Positions 45,805 to 56,483 are shown, counted from the stretch's first letter. The stretch: DNA of 64,000 bases from Desulfovibrio sp. JY (GCA_021730285.1 CP082962.1:744001-808000); one strand, 5' to 3'. The notes: generated by a model not told the origin, from the sequence alone. A program made the numbers and translations.

Positions 45805-46236
45805 CTACTTCCTCCGCTCCGTCTCGCCGAGGCGGCGGTCGAAGTCGAATTCCTTGGAGGTCACGTGGGATTCCAGACGGCCGATGCGCGCCTCGAGGTC
45901 CTGGGCCCGGTCGCGCACGGTATGGGCCTGCGCATCCAGCCGGACGCCGGTGACATCGATGGTGCGCGGCTCGCCCGCGTATTGCGGTTCGGGGCGCAGG
46001 AGCAGCGCGCAGGCCAGATAGATGATGAGCGCCGGCCAGCCCACGGTGAGAAAAAGCACCACGAAAAAGGCCAGCACCACCCAGGTCGGCAGCCCCAGCC
46101 AGCCGGCCAGCCAGGCGAAGCCGCCGGTGACCAAGCCGTCGCGCCGGGGGCGATCGCCCCGGTCGAAGCCTGGGCGGGGAGAGCTTACGAGGCGGCGGCT
46201 GTCCCGCCGTCCGCTACAGCAACCACGGTTTCTCAT
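45805..46236 (-). CDS. pspC: PspC-domain protein (first copy)
   Basis: A 143-residue protein with GLVTGGFAWLAGWLGLP and a TM segment (VVLAFFVVLFLTVGWPALIIY). The N-terminus is Arg-rich and longer than usual, with RNRGCCSGRRDSRR. The C-terminus ends GRLESHVTSKEFDFDRRLG, matching the second copy. It overlaps pspB (46233) by ATGA-type coupling. Confidence 0.82.
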   Translation of the reverse strand: MRNRGCCSGRRDSRRLVSSPRPGFDRGDRPRRDGLVTGGFAWLAGWLGLPTWVVLAFFVVLFLTVGWPALIIYLACALLLRPEPQYAGEPRTIDVTGVRLDAQAHTVRDRAQDLEARIGRLESHVTSKEFDFDRRLGETERRK

Positions 46237-46487
46237 GACTTGCCTCGCTTGTCCGCGTCCCGTTCCATCAGGGTCTCCAGATTGCGGACCCGGTCTTCCA
46301 GCCGCGTCAGGGTGGCCCGGACCTCTTCCAGCAGGGCCACGGCCTCGGTATCGGCATCGCGTCCGGCCCGCTCCACCCGGTCGCGGCGGCGGCGCAGGGC
46401 GGCGATGGCCGCGATGACCACCACGATAAGCAGGATTTGCCAGAGGAAATGGCCGCCCCCGTAAAAAAATGCATGGTGCCCGTACAC
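46233..46487 (-). CDS. pspB: PspB-like membrane protein (first copy)
   Basis: An 84-residue protein with one TM helix (FLWQILLIVVVIAAIAAL) and a coiled coil ALLEEVRATLTRLEDRVRNL that matches the other PspB copy. It lies after pspA on the minus strand, separated by about 500 bases that contain a family 3 element. Confidence 0.78.
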   Translation of the reverse strand: MYGHHAFFYGGGHFLWQILLIVVVIAAIAALRRRRDRVERAGRDADTEAVALLEEVRATLTRLEDRVRNLETLMERDADKRGKS

Positions 46488-46688
46488 ATTTTCTCCTTCA
46501 TGCGCCGGCAGGTCCCGCCGACTGTATCATCCGAAGCTGACCTGCCCTTTCTCCCCCGTCAAGAGGGTCCGGGCGACATCACGTCCCCCGGTGGAGGCGG
46601 GAGGGACAAAGGCGTCCCGGTTGCCGGAGCAACGGCGTTTCTTATCGCAGTCGACAGCGCATTCCGTTGCCCTATTCCGTCGGCTGGC

Positions 46689-46799
46689 CGGCTCGGGGCG
46701 GGGCGATCGCGCGCGGCGCATATTTGAAGAATACGCCTTCGCGCTCGCCCCACCTCGAGCCGCCCCTGGTCACACGTCCCATAGCGGGAAGCAATCCTG
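46689..46799. repeat. Family 3 element, copy 3 (TGAAG core in a long stem)
   Basis: The arm GGCTCGGGGCGGGGCGATCG pairs with 46740-46760, including some G-T pairs. The core GCGCATATTTGAAG and AATACGCC is identical to the others. After the stem: TGGTCACACGTCCC and ATAGCGGGAAGCAATCCTG. Confidence 0.75.
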
Positions 46800-46916
46800 A
46801 CCACACGACATGTTCCGATAGCGAACGCCCCGTAGGCAACCACGGCATCTTATCCTGATACAGGGAAAGGCGCTCCAACGTTCCTGAACCCCCTTTGAAA
46901 GTTTTTGAAGGGGGGT

Positions 46917-46952
46917 CCGGGGGGAAACTTTTTTCAAAAAGTTTCCCCCCGG
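46917..46952. repeat. Family 1 single hairpin (GGGGGGAAAC type)
   Basis: CCGGGGGGAAAC pairs with GTTTCCCCCCGG; followed by GCCGCCGGAGGCAT. It lies 32 bases past the pspA stop. Confidence 0.78.
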
Positions 46953-46983
46953 CCGCCGGAGGCATTCCATCTTCCCCCTTCCC

Positions 46984-47664
46984 TTATTCCGCTCGGCGGG
47001 CCTTGATGCGGGCCAGTTCGCGTTCCACATCCTCGTCGGCGGCGAGACGGTCGAAGCGGGCTTCCAGGGATTCGCCCTCGGCCGGGCGGCGGGTGACGCC
47101 GGGCGATCCGGCCAGTTCGGCCTCGGCCTCCATGCGTTCGATGCGGCTTTCGAATTCCTCGAAGCGCAGCAGGGCCTCGGTGGAATCGGCCCGGGAGATG
47201 TCCTCGCGCACGCGCTTCTTGCCGGTGGCCCGCAGATGGCGGTGGAGAAGCGTGCGCTGGCGTTCCTTGGCCGAAGCGAGCTTTTCCTCGAGCCGGCCGA
47301 TGTCCTCGCGGTAGGCGTCGACCATACCGGCGATGGCGGCCTGCTCCTCGGCCAGGGTCTCGGCTCGGCCTTCCAGGGCGCGCTTTTCCATGAGCGCCTC
47401 GCGGGCCATGTCCTCGCGCCCCTTGTCCACGGCCAGCTCGGCCTTCTCTCCCCAGCGGGCGGCGCGTTCCCGCACGGCGTCCAGGCCACGGCCGGACTTG
47501 GCGGCCTGGGCCATGGTGCGGGCGCAATCGGCCTTGAGCTCGACGAGGGTTTCCTCCATTTCCTGGATCATGAGCCGGATGAGCTTTTCCGGGTCTTCGG
47601 CCTTGTCGAGCATGGCATTGATGTTGGAATTGATGATATCCTTGAAGCGACTGAAAATTCCCAT
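46984..47664 (-). CDS. pspA: Phage shock protein A
   Basis: A 226-residue coiled-coil protein of normal length, starting MGIFSRFKDIINSNINAML and DPEKLIRLMIQEMEETL, the amphipathic helix and helix 2 of PspA/IM30. It coats stressed inner membranes and restrains PspF. The divergent pspF gene and a sigma-54 promoter lie upstream. The minus-strand order is pspA, then pspB-pspC twice. Confidence 0.93.
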   Translation of the reverse strand: MGIFSRFKDIINSNINAMLDKAEDPEKLIRLMIQEMEETLVELKADCARTMAQAAKSGRGLDAVRERAARWGEKAELAVDKGREDMAREALMEKRALEGRAETLAEEQAAIAGMVDAYREDIGRLEEKLASAKERQRTLLHRHLRATGKKRVREDISRADSTEALLRFEEFESRIERMEAEAELAGSPGVTRRPAEGESLEARFDRLAADEDVERELARIKARRAE

Positions 47665-47708
47665 GGCATACCTCCGGTGCGCGAAATGTCGCGCGACGGT
47701 TTTTTATA

Positions 47709-47724
47709 GGCAAAGGCCGTGCCA
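47709..47724 (-). promoter_or_regulatory. Sigma-54 promoter of pspA
   Basis: On the minus strand it reads TGGCACG-GCCT-TTGCC, the -24/-12 consensus TGGCACG-N4-TTGCA with one deviation at the end. It lies about 45 bases before the pspA start, and PspF-type activators act on such promoters. Confidence 0.85.
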
Positions 47725-47730
47725 TGGCGT

Positions 47731-47752
47731 ACATGCTGTCATTTCAGCATGT
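47731..47752. promoter_or_regulatory. Palindromic activator site upstream of pspA
   Basis: ACATGCTG-TCATTT-CAGCATGT is a perfect 8-base inverted repeat, placed 7 bases upstream of the -24 element and between pspA and pspF. It is a good candidate for PspF binding and possible self-control. Confidence 0.6.
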
Positions 47753-47831
47753 TATACCAGAAGCGAGAAATACCTGTTGCGAATAAGACCAAAAATGAGT
47801 TTATTTTACCATCTATGAGGTCAATTTTACC

Positions 47832-48929
47832 ATGACAGCCAACACCCCCGGCCTCGTCGAAGCCCTGGGCCAGTCCGACGCCTTCCTGGCCTTCATGGAA
47901 CGCGTGGCCGCCGTGGCCCGGGTCGACCGGCCGGTGGTTCTCGTCGGCGAGCGCGGCAGCGGCAAGGAGCTGGCCGCCGCCCGGCTCCATTTCCATTCCC
48001 CGCGCTGGGAAGGACCGTTCGTGGTCGTCAATCCGGCGGCGCTGCCCCGCACGCTTCTGGAATCCGAACTTTTCGGCCACGAGGCCGGGGCGTTCACCGG
48101 CGCGGCCAGACGCCGGCTCGGCCGGTTCGAGATGGCCGACCGGGGCACGCTTTTTCTCGACGAACTGCAAGCCGCGCCACGGGCCGTGCAGGAAAAATTG
48201 CTGCGGGCCGTGGAATACGGGGCCATCGAACGCATCGGGGCCGGCGAGCCCGTCAATGTGGACGCCCGGGTCGTGGCCGCCACCAATGTCGATCCGCGCG
48301 AGCTGGTGCGGCGCGGCCGGCTCATGCCCGATCTCCTCGACCGCCTCGCCTTTGCCGTGCTTTTCGTACCTCCCCTGCGCGACCGCCACGGCGACATCGC
48401 CTATCTGGCCGAACGCTTCGCCGCCCGGTTCGCCGCCGAACTCGGCCGGCCCGAGCCGCCCCGCTTCACCGCCGCTGCCCTGGCCTCCCTGGCTGCCCAC
48501 GACTGGCCCGGCAACATCCGGGAGCTCAAGAACACCGTGGAGCGGGCCGTGTTCGAGGCAGCCGGACCACGTATCGAACACGTGACCATTGATCCGTTCG
48601 ACCAGGGGAGGCTCTGCCTCCCCTGGACCCCACCGCCGGGAGGCCAAGGGCCCCCCGGTCCCCCCGAACGGAACAGCCCAGAGGGAAACGGGTTTCCTGA
48701 TGGGGTGGTCCAGGAGGGGCCTCGCCCCTCCTGGCCGCCGGAGGCGTCCCTCCCTCCATGGCCCGAAGCCATCGCCGCCTTCGAAACAGACCTGCTGCGC
48801 CGGGCGCTGGCGCGCGCGGGCGGCAACCAGCGCCGGGCGGCCGACGCCCTCGGGCTCACCTACCATCAGTTCCGGGGGCTTTATCGCAAGTACGCCCAGG
48901 CGCTTGACGCCGGGCGCAAAGCCCCGTAG
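47832..48929 (+). CDS. pspF: PspF-type sigma-54 activator with repeat-derived insertion
   Basis: A 365-residue enhancer-binding protein without an N-terminal sensor domain, as in PspF. It has Walker A (GERGSGKE), the sigma-54 contact loop GAFTGA, Walker B (GTLFLDEL) and the arginine-finger region. The Fis-type HTH ([23 protein letters not shown]) ends the protein. Between AAA+ domain and HTH, about residues 258-307, lies a Pro/Gly-rich segment encoded by a family 2 repeat in frame. It may act as a flexible linker. The gene is divergent from pspA and activates it by known family behaviour. Confidence 0.88.
   Translation: MTANTPGLVEALGQSDAFLAFMERVAAVARVDRPVVLVGERGSGKELAAARLHFHSPRWEGPFVVVNPAALPRTLLESELFGHEAGAFTGAARRRLGRFEMADRGTLFLDELQAAPRAVQEKLLRAVEYGAIERIGAGEPVNVDARVVAATNVDPRELVRRGRLMPDLLDRLAFAVLFVPPLRDRHGDIAYLAERFAARFAAELGRPEPPRFTAAALASLAAHDWPGNIRELKNTVERAVFEAAGPRIEHVTIDPFDQGRLCLPWTPPPGGQGPPGPPERNSPEGNGFPDGVVQEGPRPSWPPEASLPPWPEAIAAFETDLLRRALARAGGNQRRAADALGLTYHQFRGLYRKYAQALDAGRKAP
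48602..48749. repeat. Family 2 element inserted in the pspF coding region
   Basis: It contains three hairpins: CCAGGGGAGGC with GCCTCCCCTGG (48602-48626), a GGAGGCC/GGGGGGCC part (about 48638-48667), and CCAGGAGGGGC with GCCCCTCCTGG (about 48710-48733). It ends in GCCGCCGGAGGC. Orientation is opposite to that of the other three copies relative to their genes. It keeps pspF open. Confidence 0.8.
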
Positions 48930-48938
48930 CCCCAGCCG

Positions 48939-50201
48939 ATGCCGCATCAAGCCCCATCCGACATTTCGTGTCGCGCCGTCCGGTTGCCAAACGGCGTGCG
49001 CGTGGCCACCGAAGTCGTGCCCCTGGTCAAAACGGCCAGCCTTGGCGTGTGGATCGAAGCCGGTTCCCGCCACGAAGCCCCCGGCCAGGAAGGCATGGCC
49101 CACCTGTGGGAACACATGGCCTTCAAGGGGACCGCCACCCGCGACGCCCTGGCCATCGCCAAGGAGCTCGACATCCTGGGGGGCCTGGCCAACGCGTTCA
49201 CCTCCCGCGAGGTCACCTGCTTCCATATCCGCGTCATGGACGCCCACATGGAGCGGGCCTTTGCCGTGCTTTCCGACATCGTCCTCAATCCGGCCCTGGA
49301 CCCCGAGGAACTGGCCCGCGAAAAAGGCGTGATCGTCCAGGAAATCTCCATGGTGGAGGAGACGCCCGAAGACAAGGTGCACGAGGATTTCTGGGCCGCC
49401 GCCTGGGCCAATCCCGCCATCGCCCACCCCATCACCGGCACGCCTAATTCCGTCATGGCGGCGACGCCCAAAGCACTGGCCGCCTGGCGCAAGGCCCGCT
49501 ACCGCCCCGACGCCATCGCCATCGTCGCGGCCGGCTCGGTGGACCACGACGCCCTGGTCGCCATGACCGAGGCCACCTTCGGCCGGCTGCCGACCGTTTC
49601 CGCCCCGGCCCCGGGCGGCGTCGGGACCTACACCCCGCCGCGACTGGCCGTGCGCCGGGAAAGCGAACAAAATCACGTCATCCTGTCCTACCCGTCGGTC
49701 GGCAATACCAGCCCGGCGCGCTTCGGCCACACCATCCTGGCCACGCTGCTCGGCGGCAATATGTCTTCGCGCCTGTTCCAGGAAGTCCGGGAACGCCGGG
49801 GACTGGCCTACTCCATCTACGCCAGCATCAACGCCCTGGCCGAAACCGGCATCTTCGAAATCCAGGCCGCCGTGGAACCGGAACGCACCAAGGAACTTGT
49901 CGATGTGGTGCGCGCCGAGCTTGCCGCCGTGGCCGACGGCGCGGTAACCAGGGAAGAGCTGGAGCACACCCGCGAGCACCTCAAGGGACTGCTCTACCTG
50001 GGGGCGGAATCCACGGAAAATCGCATGATGCGCCTGGCCCGCAACACCCTGCTTTTTGGCCGCCATATCCCGCTTGCCGAGACCGCCGCCTCCCTGGACA
50101 CGGTCACGCTGGCCGATCTGGCCGGCATCGCCCGCGCCGCCTTCACCGACGCGAACGCGGGCCTTTGCATCCTCGGACCGGCTGCCGCAATCCCCGATTG
50201 A
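48939..50201 (+). CDS. M16-family zinc metallopeptidase
   Basis: A 420-residue insulinase-like protein with the inverted zinc site [11 protein letters not shown] (HxxEH) near residue 57 and the distal Glu in a VQEISMVEE segment. The second half has [18 protein letters not shown], typical of the C-terminal M16 domain. It has no signal peptide, so it is probably cytoplasmic, like processing-peptidase homologues. It begins 10 bases after pspF, and is perhaps co-transcribed with it. Confidence 0.9.
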   Translation: MPHQAPSDISCRAVRLPNGVRVATEVVPLVKTASLGVWIEAGSRHEAPGQEGMAHLWEHMAFKGTATRDALAIAKELDILGGLANAFTSREVTCFHIRVMDAHMERAFAVLSDIVLNPALDPEELAREKGVIVQEISMVEETPEDKVHEDFWAAAWANPAIAHPITGTPNSVMAATPKALAAWRKARYRPDAIAIVAAGSVDHDALVAMTEATFGRLPTVSAPAPGGVGTYTPPRLAVRRESEQNHVILSYPSVGNTSPARFGHTILATLLGGNMSSRLFQEVRERRGLAYSIYASINALAETGIFEIQAAVEPERTKELVDVVRAELAAVADGAVTREELEHTREHLKGLLYLGAESTENRMMRLARNTLLFGRHIPLAETAASLDTVTLADLAGIARAAFTDANAGLCILGPAAAIPD

Positions 50202-50235
50202 CGCGGGTGCGGCCGCCCCAAAGGAGGCCAACGCC

Positions 50236-50802
50236 ATGTCTGATCAAGCACGCTACACCGTCGGCAAGGGGACCCTGCTTCTCATCGAAGGCGACATCAC
50301 GCGGGACGACGCGGACGCCATCGTCAACGCCGCCAACTCCGCCCTGGCCGGCGGCGGCGGTGTGGACGGGGCCATCCACCGGGCCGCCGGGCCGAAACTC
50401 CCGGAAGCCTGCCGCGCCATCATCGCCGAAATCGGCCGTTTGCCCGCCGGCGGGGCCGTCATCACCCCCGGTTTCGACCTGCCCGCACGCCACATCATCC
50501 ACACCGTCGGCCCCATCTGGCACGGCGGGAACTCCGGCGAACCCGAAAAACTGCGCTCCGCCTACACCCAATCCCTGGCCCGGGCCGTGGAAAACGGCCT
50601 GTCCAGCATCTCCTTTCCGGCCGTCTCCACCGGCGTCTACGGCTTTCCCGTGGAAAAGGCCGCGCCCATCGCCCTGACCGCCATGGCCGAAGCGCTCACG
50701 GCCGGCTCGATCCGGGAAGTTCGCGTCTATCTGCACGGAAAACATGCCTTCGACCTCTGGCGTTCAGCCGCGGATGCCTTATTTGGAGAAATTACGCTTT
50801 AG
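50236..50802 (+). CDS. Macrodomain protein (O-acetyl-ADP-ribose deacetylase-like)
   Basis: A 188-residue macrodomain protein: [21 protein letters not shown] and AIHRAAGP form the ADP-ribose site, and [17 protein letters not shown] the second loop. It probably removes acetyl or ADP-ribosyl groups. AAGGAGG precedes the ATG at 50236; the longer frame upstream overlaps the peptidase and is rejected. It follows the M16 gene closely. Confidence 0.9.
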   Translation: MSDQARYTVGKGTLLLIEGDITRDDADAIVNAANSALAGGGGVDGAIHRAAGPKLPEACRAIIAEIGRLPAGGAVITPGFDLPARHIIHTVGPIWHGGNSGEPEKLRSAYTQSLARAVENGLSSISFPAVSTGVYGFPVEKAAPIALTAMAEALTAGSIREVRVYLHGKHAFDLWRSAADALFGEITL

Positions 50803-50833
50803 GAAAGTATGTGTGCGTATGGGTGCGTACGGG

Positions 50834-50912
50834 TGCCTCCGGCGGCCGGGAGGGGCGTTGCCCCTCCCGAACCTCCCCACCGGGGGGCCGACGGCCCCCC
50901 GGTCCCCCCATC
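50834..50912. repeat. Family 2 element (GGGAGGGGC hairpin)
   Basis: GCCTCCGGCGGCC, then GGGAGGGGCGTTGCCCCTCCC, then a GGGGGGCCGACGGCCCCCC hairpin. It lies 32 bases past the macrodomain gene stop and has the same orientation relative to the gene as the copies after lepB and the phosphoesterase. Confidence 0.75.
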
Positions 50913-51005
50913 CGGCTTTGGCGGGGTGGGAGATGGGGCGAGGAACGCCGGAAAGGTCGGGGAGGTACCGACGGGCGAAAGCCCGGTTGCGGGCGAAGCC
51001 CGCGT

Positions 51006-51074
51006 GTGGCGCCGGAATTTTCCCGGCGTCGCATGCCGCTTCGCGGCAAGCCGCCAGGCAAATTCCGGCGCCAC
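51006..51074. repeat. 69-base inverted repeat with perfect 15-bp stem
   Basis: GTGGCGCCGGAATTT (51006-51020) pairs perfectly with 51060-51074. The loop holds a second hairpin, GCCGCTTCGCGGC. It is the same length as the hairpin at 8173-8241, with different arms. Confidence 0.72.
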
Positions 51075-51107
51075 GATGGCCCGTGAAAGGCAAGCAGGAG
51101 TACAAGG

Positions 51108-51875
51108 GTGAAATGGGATTCGGGACAATATTTGCGATTTGAAAAAGAAAGGACCCAGCCCTCCATTGATCTGGCCGGAAGGATTGAAAAAGAGGATGTG
51201 AAGCGGGTCCTCGACGTGGGCTGTGGGCCGGGCAACAGCAGCGAAGTGCTGGCCAGGCGGTTTCCCCAGGCCCGGGTGCTCGGCATCGACAGCTCGCCCG
51301 AAATGATCGAGAGCGCCAAGCAGGCGCATTCCGGGATCGATTTCGCGCTGTGCGACGCGGGCAAGGAGCTGGAGAGCCTGGAGGGCGGCTACGACGTCGT
51401 CTTCTCCAACGCCTGCATCCAGTGGGTGCCGGATCACAAGGCGCTGCTGAAAAATATGATGGGCCTGCTTGCGCCCGGCGGCGTGCTCGCCGTGCAGATT
51501 CCCATGAACCAGCACGAGCCCATCCACCAAATCATCGGGGAACTCGTCACCAGCGACGCCTGGAAGGACGCCTTCCCCAATCCCCGCGTTTTCCACACCC
51601 TCACCCAGGGGCATTATTTCGACCTGCTGGCGAAGCTCACTGCGTCCTTCACCATGTGGGAGACGACCTACTACCACGTCATGCCGTCCCGCGAGGCCAT
51701 CCTCGACTGGTACCGGGGCACGGGCCTTCGCCCCTACCTCGCGGCCCTCCCCGATGAGAGGAAACAAGACTTCGAACAGGCGGTCCTGGCCAAGGTGCGC
51801 GCGCAATACCCGCTCCAGGAAAACGCGCAGGTCATTTTCCGTTTCCCCCGATTCTTTTTCACCGCAACACGTTAA
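51108..51875 (+). CDS. Class I methyltransferase, trans-aconitate methyltransferase-like
   Basis: A 255-residue SAM-dependent methyltransferase starting at a GTG with AGGAG 6 bases ahead. KWDSGQYLRFEKERTQPSIDL and RVLDVGCGPGNSSEVLARRF give the opening and motif I. YDVVFSNACIQWVPDH and LLAPGGVLAVQIPMN are further motifs. It resembles Tam, which methylates trans-aconitate. The substrate call rests on overall likeness of N-terminus and WVPDH region. Confidence 0.82.
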   Translation: MKWDSGQYLRFEKERTQPSIDLAGRIEKEDVKRVLDVGCGPGNSSEVLARRFPQARVLGIDSSPEMIESAKQAHSGIDFALCDAGKELESLEGGYDVVFSNACIQWVPDHKALLKNMMGLLAPGGVLAVQIPMNQHEPIHQIIGELVTSDAWKDAFPNPRVFHTLTQGHYFDLLAKLTASFTMWETTYYHVMPSREAILDWYRGTGLRPYLAALPDERKQDFEQAVLAKVRAQYPLQENAQVIFRFPRFFFTATR

Positions 51876-51934
51876 TTTTAAATATTATTTAATCGTAACA
51901 ACCCCCTTTAAAAGTTTTTGGGGAGGGTGGGGGT

Positions 51935-51980
51935 CCGGGGGAGGGGACCCCTTTTTTCAAAAAGGGGTCCCCTCCCCCGG
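51935..51980. repeat. Family 1 single hairpin (GGGGGAGGGGACC type)
   Basis: CCGGGGGAGGGGACCCC pairs with GGGGTCCCCTCCCCCGG around TTTTTTCAAAAA. It lies between the methyltransferase and hslV, 60 bases past the methyltransferase stop. Confidence 0.75.
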
Positions 51981-52024
51981 TTCCTCCGCCAGCTTCACTC
52001 CCTCCCCAAAGGAGTTGCATGCGC

Positions 52025-52564
52025 ATGGAGTTACGCGGAACGACGATTCTGGCCGTACGCACGGATGCCGGCGTGGCCGTGGCCGGCGACGGCCAGGTGA
52101 CGCTTGGCCAGTCGGTGGCCATGAAGCATGGCGCGCGCAAGGTGCGCCGCATCTATCAGGACAAGGTGGTCATCGGCTTTGCCGGGTCCACGGCGGATGC
52201 GTTTACGCTGTTCGAGCGTTTCGAGGCCAAGCTGGAAGAGTTCAGCGGCAATCTGGTCCGCGCGAGCGTGGAGCTGGCCAAGGACTGGCGCAAGGACAAG
52301 TATCTGCGCCGGCTGGAGGCCATGCTCATCGTGGCCGACGCGGGCAATGTGCTGCTTTTGTCGGGCAATGGCGACGTGATCGAGCCGGATGACGGCGTGG
52401 CGGCCATCGGCTCGGGCGGTCCCTATGCCCTGGCCGCGGCCCGGGCGCTTTTGCGCAACACGGACATGCCTGCCAAGGAAATCGTGGAAAAAGCCATGTT
52501 CATCGCCTCGGAAATCTGTGTCTACACCAACGACCACATTGTGGTGGAGACCATTGACCGCTAA
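52025..52564 (+). CDS. hslV: ATP-dependent protease subunit HslV
   Basis: A 179-residue proteasome-like peptidase. The mature N-terminal Thr lies in [43 protein letters not shown] and [16 protein letters not shown] are family blocks. The Thr is freed by processing and acts as nucleophile. ATG 52019 is also possible (4-base spacing to AAGGAG, against 10 for 52025). It pairs with HslU, whose gene follows by about 100 bases. Confidence 0.94.
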   Translation: MELRGTTILAVRTDAGVAVAGDGQVTLGQSVAMKHGARKVRRIYQDKVVIGFAGSTADAFTLFERFEAKLEEFSGNLVRASVELAKDWRKDKYLRRLEAMLIVADAGNVLLLSGNGDVIEPDDGVAAIGSGGPYALAAARALLRNTDMPAKEIVEKAMFIASEICVYTNDHIVVETIDR

Positions 52565-52665
52565 AATTCCTTAAATAATACATTTGTATTTTTTAAAAAT
52601 ATGTCGTCCTCATAATCCGCGTCCCGTATTTCAAGGACGCGACAGACATATTGCAAGGAGAGCGC

Positions 52666-54051
<1,386 letters not shown>

Positions 54052-54070
54052 GAGAGGAGAGAAAGAAAGT

Positions 54071-54231
54071 GCGAGAGGGGAAACCCTTTGAAAAGGGTTG
54101 TCCCCTCTCGCGCTCTCCCCTTCTTAAACTTTTCAACCAGATAAGTGTAACATCAATAGCTGTTTCTATTAAAAGTCTTTGGAAAGGGGGCCTGGGGGGA
54201 TAACCTTTCTTCAGAAAGGTTTCCCCCCAGG
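54071..54231. repeat. Family 1 composite element (GCGAGAGGGG hairpin, then GGGGGGATAAC hairpin)
   Basis: First hairpin 54071-54111 is 20 bases past the hslU stop; the second is 54191-54231. The spacer shows degenerate forms of the TAACAG motif. It lies between two genes on the same strand. Confidence 0.78.
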
Positions 54232-54277
54232 ATACATTCCAACTTAAGCTCTCTACACCACTTTTGGAGTGCGGCAC

Positions 54278-55174
54278 ATGATGGGACGCGAACACGCCAA
54301 GGCGCGGCTTTTGCTTGAAGCCCTGCCCTACATCCGCAAGTTCTTCGGCAAGACGGTGGTCATCAAGTACGGCGGACACGCCATGGTGGACGAGGAGCTG
54401 CAAAAGAGCTTCGCCCTCAACATCATCCTGCTCAAGTACATCGGCATCAATCCGGTCATCGTGCACGGCGGCGGACCGCAGATCGGGCACATGCTCAAGC
54501 AGCTCGGCATTGTCAGCGAATTCAAGCAGGGGCTTCGCGTCACCGACGACGCCACCATGGACGTGGTGGAGATGGTGCTGGTCGGCAAGGTCAACAAGAA
54601 CATCGTCAACCTGATCAACTTGAACGGCGGTTCGGCCGTGGGCCTGTCCGGCAAGGACGGCCACATCATCACCGCCCGCAAGCTGGAGATGGTCGTCGAG
54701 AAAAGCGACGCGCCCCCCGAAATCATCGACCTCGGCAAAGTGGGCGAGGTGACGGGCATCGACACCAGGCTCATCACCACGCTCTTGGGCCAGGGATTCA
54801 TTCCGGTCATCGCGCCGGTGGGGGTGGACGAGAACGGCGAGACCTACAACATCAACGCCGACACCGTGGCCGGGGCCATGGCCTCGGCGCTCGGGGCCAT
54901 GCGGCTGGTGCTTTTAACCGACGTGGCCGGGGTTCTGGACAAGGAGCGCACGCTCATTTCCTCCCTGGACATCCGGGAGGCCTCGCAAGCCATCGCCAAC
55001 GGCGTGCTGACCGGGGGCATGATCCCCAAGGTCCAATGCTGCATGGAGGCCGTGGACGCCGGCGTGGAGAAGGCGCACATCCTGGACGGCCGGGTGGAAA
55101 ACTGCATCATTCTGGAGTTTTTCACCAACTCCGGCATAGGCACGGAGATCGTTTGCAAGAAGTGTGAGCTTTAA
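54278..55174 (+). CDS. argB: N-acetylglutamate kinase
   Basis: A 298-residue amino acid kinase of arginine synthesis, phosphorylating N-acetyl-L-glutamate. [20 protein letters not shown] and the late [15 protein letters not shown] and [15 protein letters not shown] are family motifs. The N-terminal helix ([16 protein letters not shown]) is as in arginine-inhibited, hexameric NAGKs, hinting at feedback inhibition. ATG 54278 has GGAG 8 bases ahead. It follows hslU on the same strand. Confidence 0.95.
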   Translation: MMGREHAKARLLLEALPYIRKFFGKTVVIKYGGHAMVDEELQKSFALNIILLKYIGINPVIVHGGGPQIGHMLKQLGIVSEFKQGLRVTDDATMDVVEMVLVGKVNKNIVNLINLNGGSAVGLSGKDGHIITARKLEMVVEKSDAPPEIIDLGKVGEVTGIDTRLITTLLGQGFIPVIAPVGVDENGETYNINADTVAGAMASALGAMRLVLLTDVAGVLDKERTLISSLDIREASQAIANGVLTGGMIPKVQCCMEAVDAGVEKAHILDGRVENCIILEFFTNSGIGTEIVCKKCEL

Positions 55175-55181
55175 AAGCAGA

Positions 55182-55345
55182 CCGGGGGGAAACTTTTCTG
55201 AAGAAAAGTTTCCCCCCGGACCCCCCTTCAAAAGACTTTTAACGGTTACGGAATGTTATCGTTACTCCAGCCGTAAACGTCAAAAGATTTAGGAAGGGGA
55301 GAGCGCGAGAGGGGATAACCCTTTTCAAAGGGTTTCCCCTCTCGC
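55182..55345. repeat. Family 1 composite element (GGGGGGAAAC hairpin, then GCGAGAGGGG hairpin)
   Basis: First hairpin 55182-55219, 8 bases past the argB stop; second 55305-55345, 27 bases from the stop of the convergent methyltransferase gene. The spacer again carries TTAACGGTTAC and a partial complement. Confidence 0.82.
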
Positions 55346-55371
55346 ACTTTCTTTTCGTTCTCTTCCCTCTC

Positions 55372-56346
55372 CTACCATCTTCCCGGCATGGCGGCGAGCC
55401 AGGCTTCGGGGATGTATTGGCGGAAGGACTTGCCGATCTGCCACAGCCGCGTCAGCCGCCCTTCGATGATGATGGACCGGGGGCGGGGGCGCAGATGCCG
55501 GTAGTGGCGCGGGATCTGGAAGCGGTTGTTTTTGGAGAGCACCACATCGAGTTCCGCGTCCCGGTCGCGCACGACCAGGGCTTCGGGGAAGAAGAACGCG
55601 TGCTTGAGCCGCGTGGACAGGACCGAAAACAGGGCGGCGTGGATGGCGCAAAAGGGCTCGGCCGTGAGCCTGGCCGGGGGCGCGACCACGTTTTCGTTGG
55701 CCACGTAGGCCACCGGTCCCTCGGGCAGTCCGGCATACACGGCCGGGTCGCGGGCGTCGCCCTCGAGGGTGGCCCCGATGCCGAGCCCCGCCAGCACCTC
55801 TCCGGTACGGCGGGCCACGTCCGTATCGCATTCGATGCCGTAGAGCTGCGTCTCGGCCACCCCGTTGCGCTTGGCCTGAAGCCAGCCGGCGGCCAGCAGG
55901 ATGCCGGACCCCGTGCCGCAGTCGACGCCGAGGTACGGGTCCTGGACCAGGGCCGGCGGCAGGGGGCGGTTGGCCACGGAGCGGAAAATATGGGCCGTGC
56001 GCGGCAGATCGGCCAGCATCCGCAGCGGATAGGCGCCGATATCCCCCGACAGGGGCAGCGCCCCGTCCGGGCCTAGTTCCGACCACAAATCGTAAAACCG
56101 GCCCAGTTGCAGGCTGATCTCCTCCAGGGACACGGCGTGTTCCTCGGAACCCGGATACAGCACGGCATAAAAGTACTTGAGCAGCAGGCTCAAGACGTCA
56201 GCTTCGGTCATGGGCACGGCCGGGCTGGCCAACCGCTCGAAATCGTTGCGAAGCGCCCCGGGACGAAACGCCTCGCGAACGAGAACGGTTTCCCGGGCGT
56301 CAAAATTCGGTCGGGTCGATCGTAAAACGTCTGTCTGTCGCGGCAT
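55372..56346 (-). CDS. Predicted SAM-dependent methyltransferase
   Basis: A 324-residue soluble protein. LGVDCGTGSGILLAAGWL looks like motif I of a class I methyltransferase, and YGIECDTDVARRTGEVL like the acidic loop after strand 2. EGDARDP may be motif II. The N-terminal 110 residues are helical and without motifs. The usual catalytic NPPY is replaced by VANENV. Substrate unknown. Start 56346 (MPRQTDVLR) is preferred. Confidence 0.65.
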   Translation of the reverse strand: MPRQTDVLRSTRPNFDARETVLVREAFRPGALRNDFERLASPAVPMTEADVLSLLLKYFYAVLYPGSEEHAVSLEEISLQLGRFYDLWSELGPDGALPLSGDIGAYPLRMLADLPRTAHIFRSVANRPLPPALVQDPYLGVDCGTGSGILLAAGWLQAKRNGVAETQLYGIECDTDVARRTGEVLAGLGIGATLEGDARDPAVYAGLPEGPVAYVANENVVAPPARLTAEPFCAIHAALFSVLSTRLKHAFFFPEALVVRDRDAELDVVLSKNNRFQIPRHYRHLRPRPRSIIIEGRLTRLWQIGKSFRQYIPEAWLAAMPGRW

Positions 56347-56483
56347 GCGCGCTCCTTCCTTGGACTGACGGTGACGGCCCGGCGGCAAAAAAATCCGGGT
56401 CGGCGTAACCCTTGCAGGTTTGGTGCCGCCACGACGACCCGGCGAGGTTGAGGCCGGGACGTAAAACGCGTAAGCCCGACTCC

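Larger units (their letters stand above)
46488..46983. other. Gene-free interval between pspA and the first pspB
   Basis: About 500 bases. It contains the family 3 copy (46689-46799) and a family 1 hairpin (46917-46952). Whether the psp operon is transcribed through it or pspB has its own promoter cannot be told. No gene seen. Confidence 0.5.
50803..51107. other. Gene-free repeat cluster
   Basis: About 305 bases with a family 2 element (50834-50912), a run of small hairpins such as GGGCGAAAGCCC and GGGCGAAGCCC near 50970-51000, and the 69-base hairpin (51006-51074). No gene. Confidence 0.6.

Noticed and set aside
47739-50237. Open frame of 832 codons on the minus strand
   Set aside because: Antisense to pspF and the M16 peptidase. 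Low-complexity translation and no ribosome site.
56393-56444. Stem-loop before the exonuclease gene as a small RNA
   Set aside because: CCGGGTCG pairs with CGACCCGG, but no known RNA class fits and no promoter is seen. Mentioned only as context.
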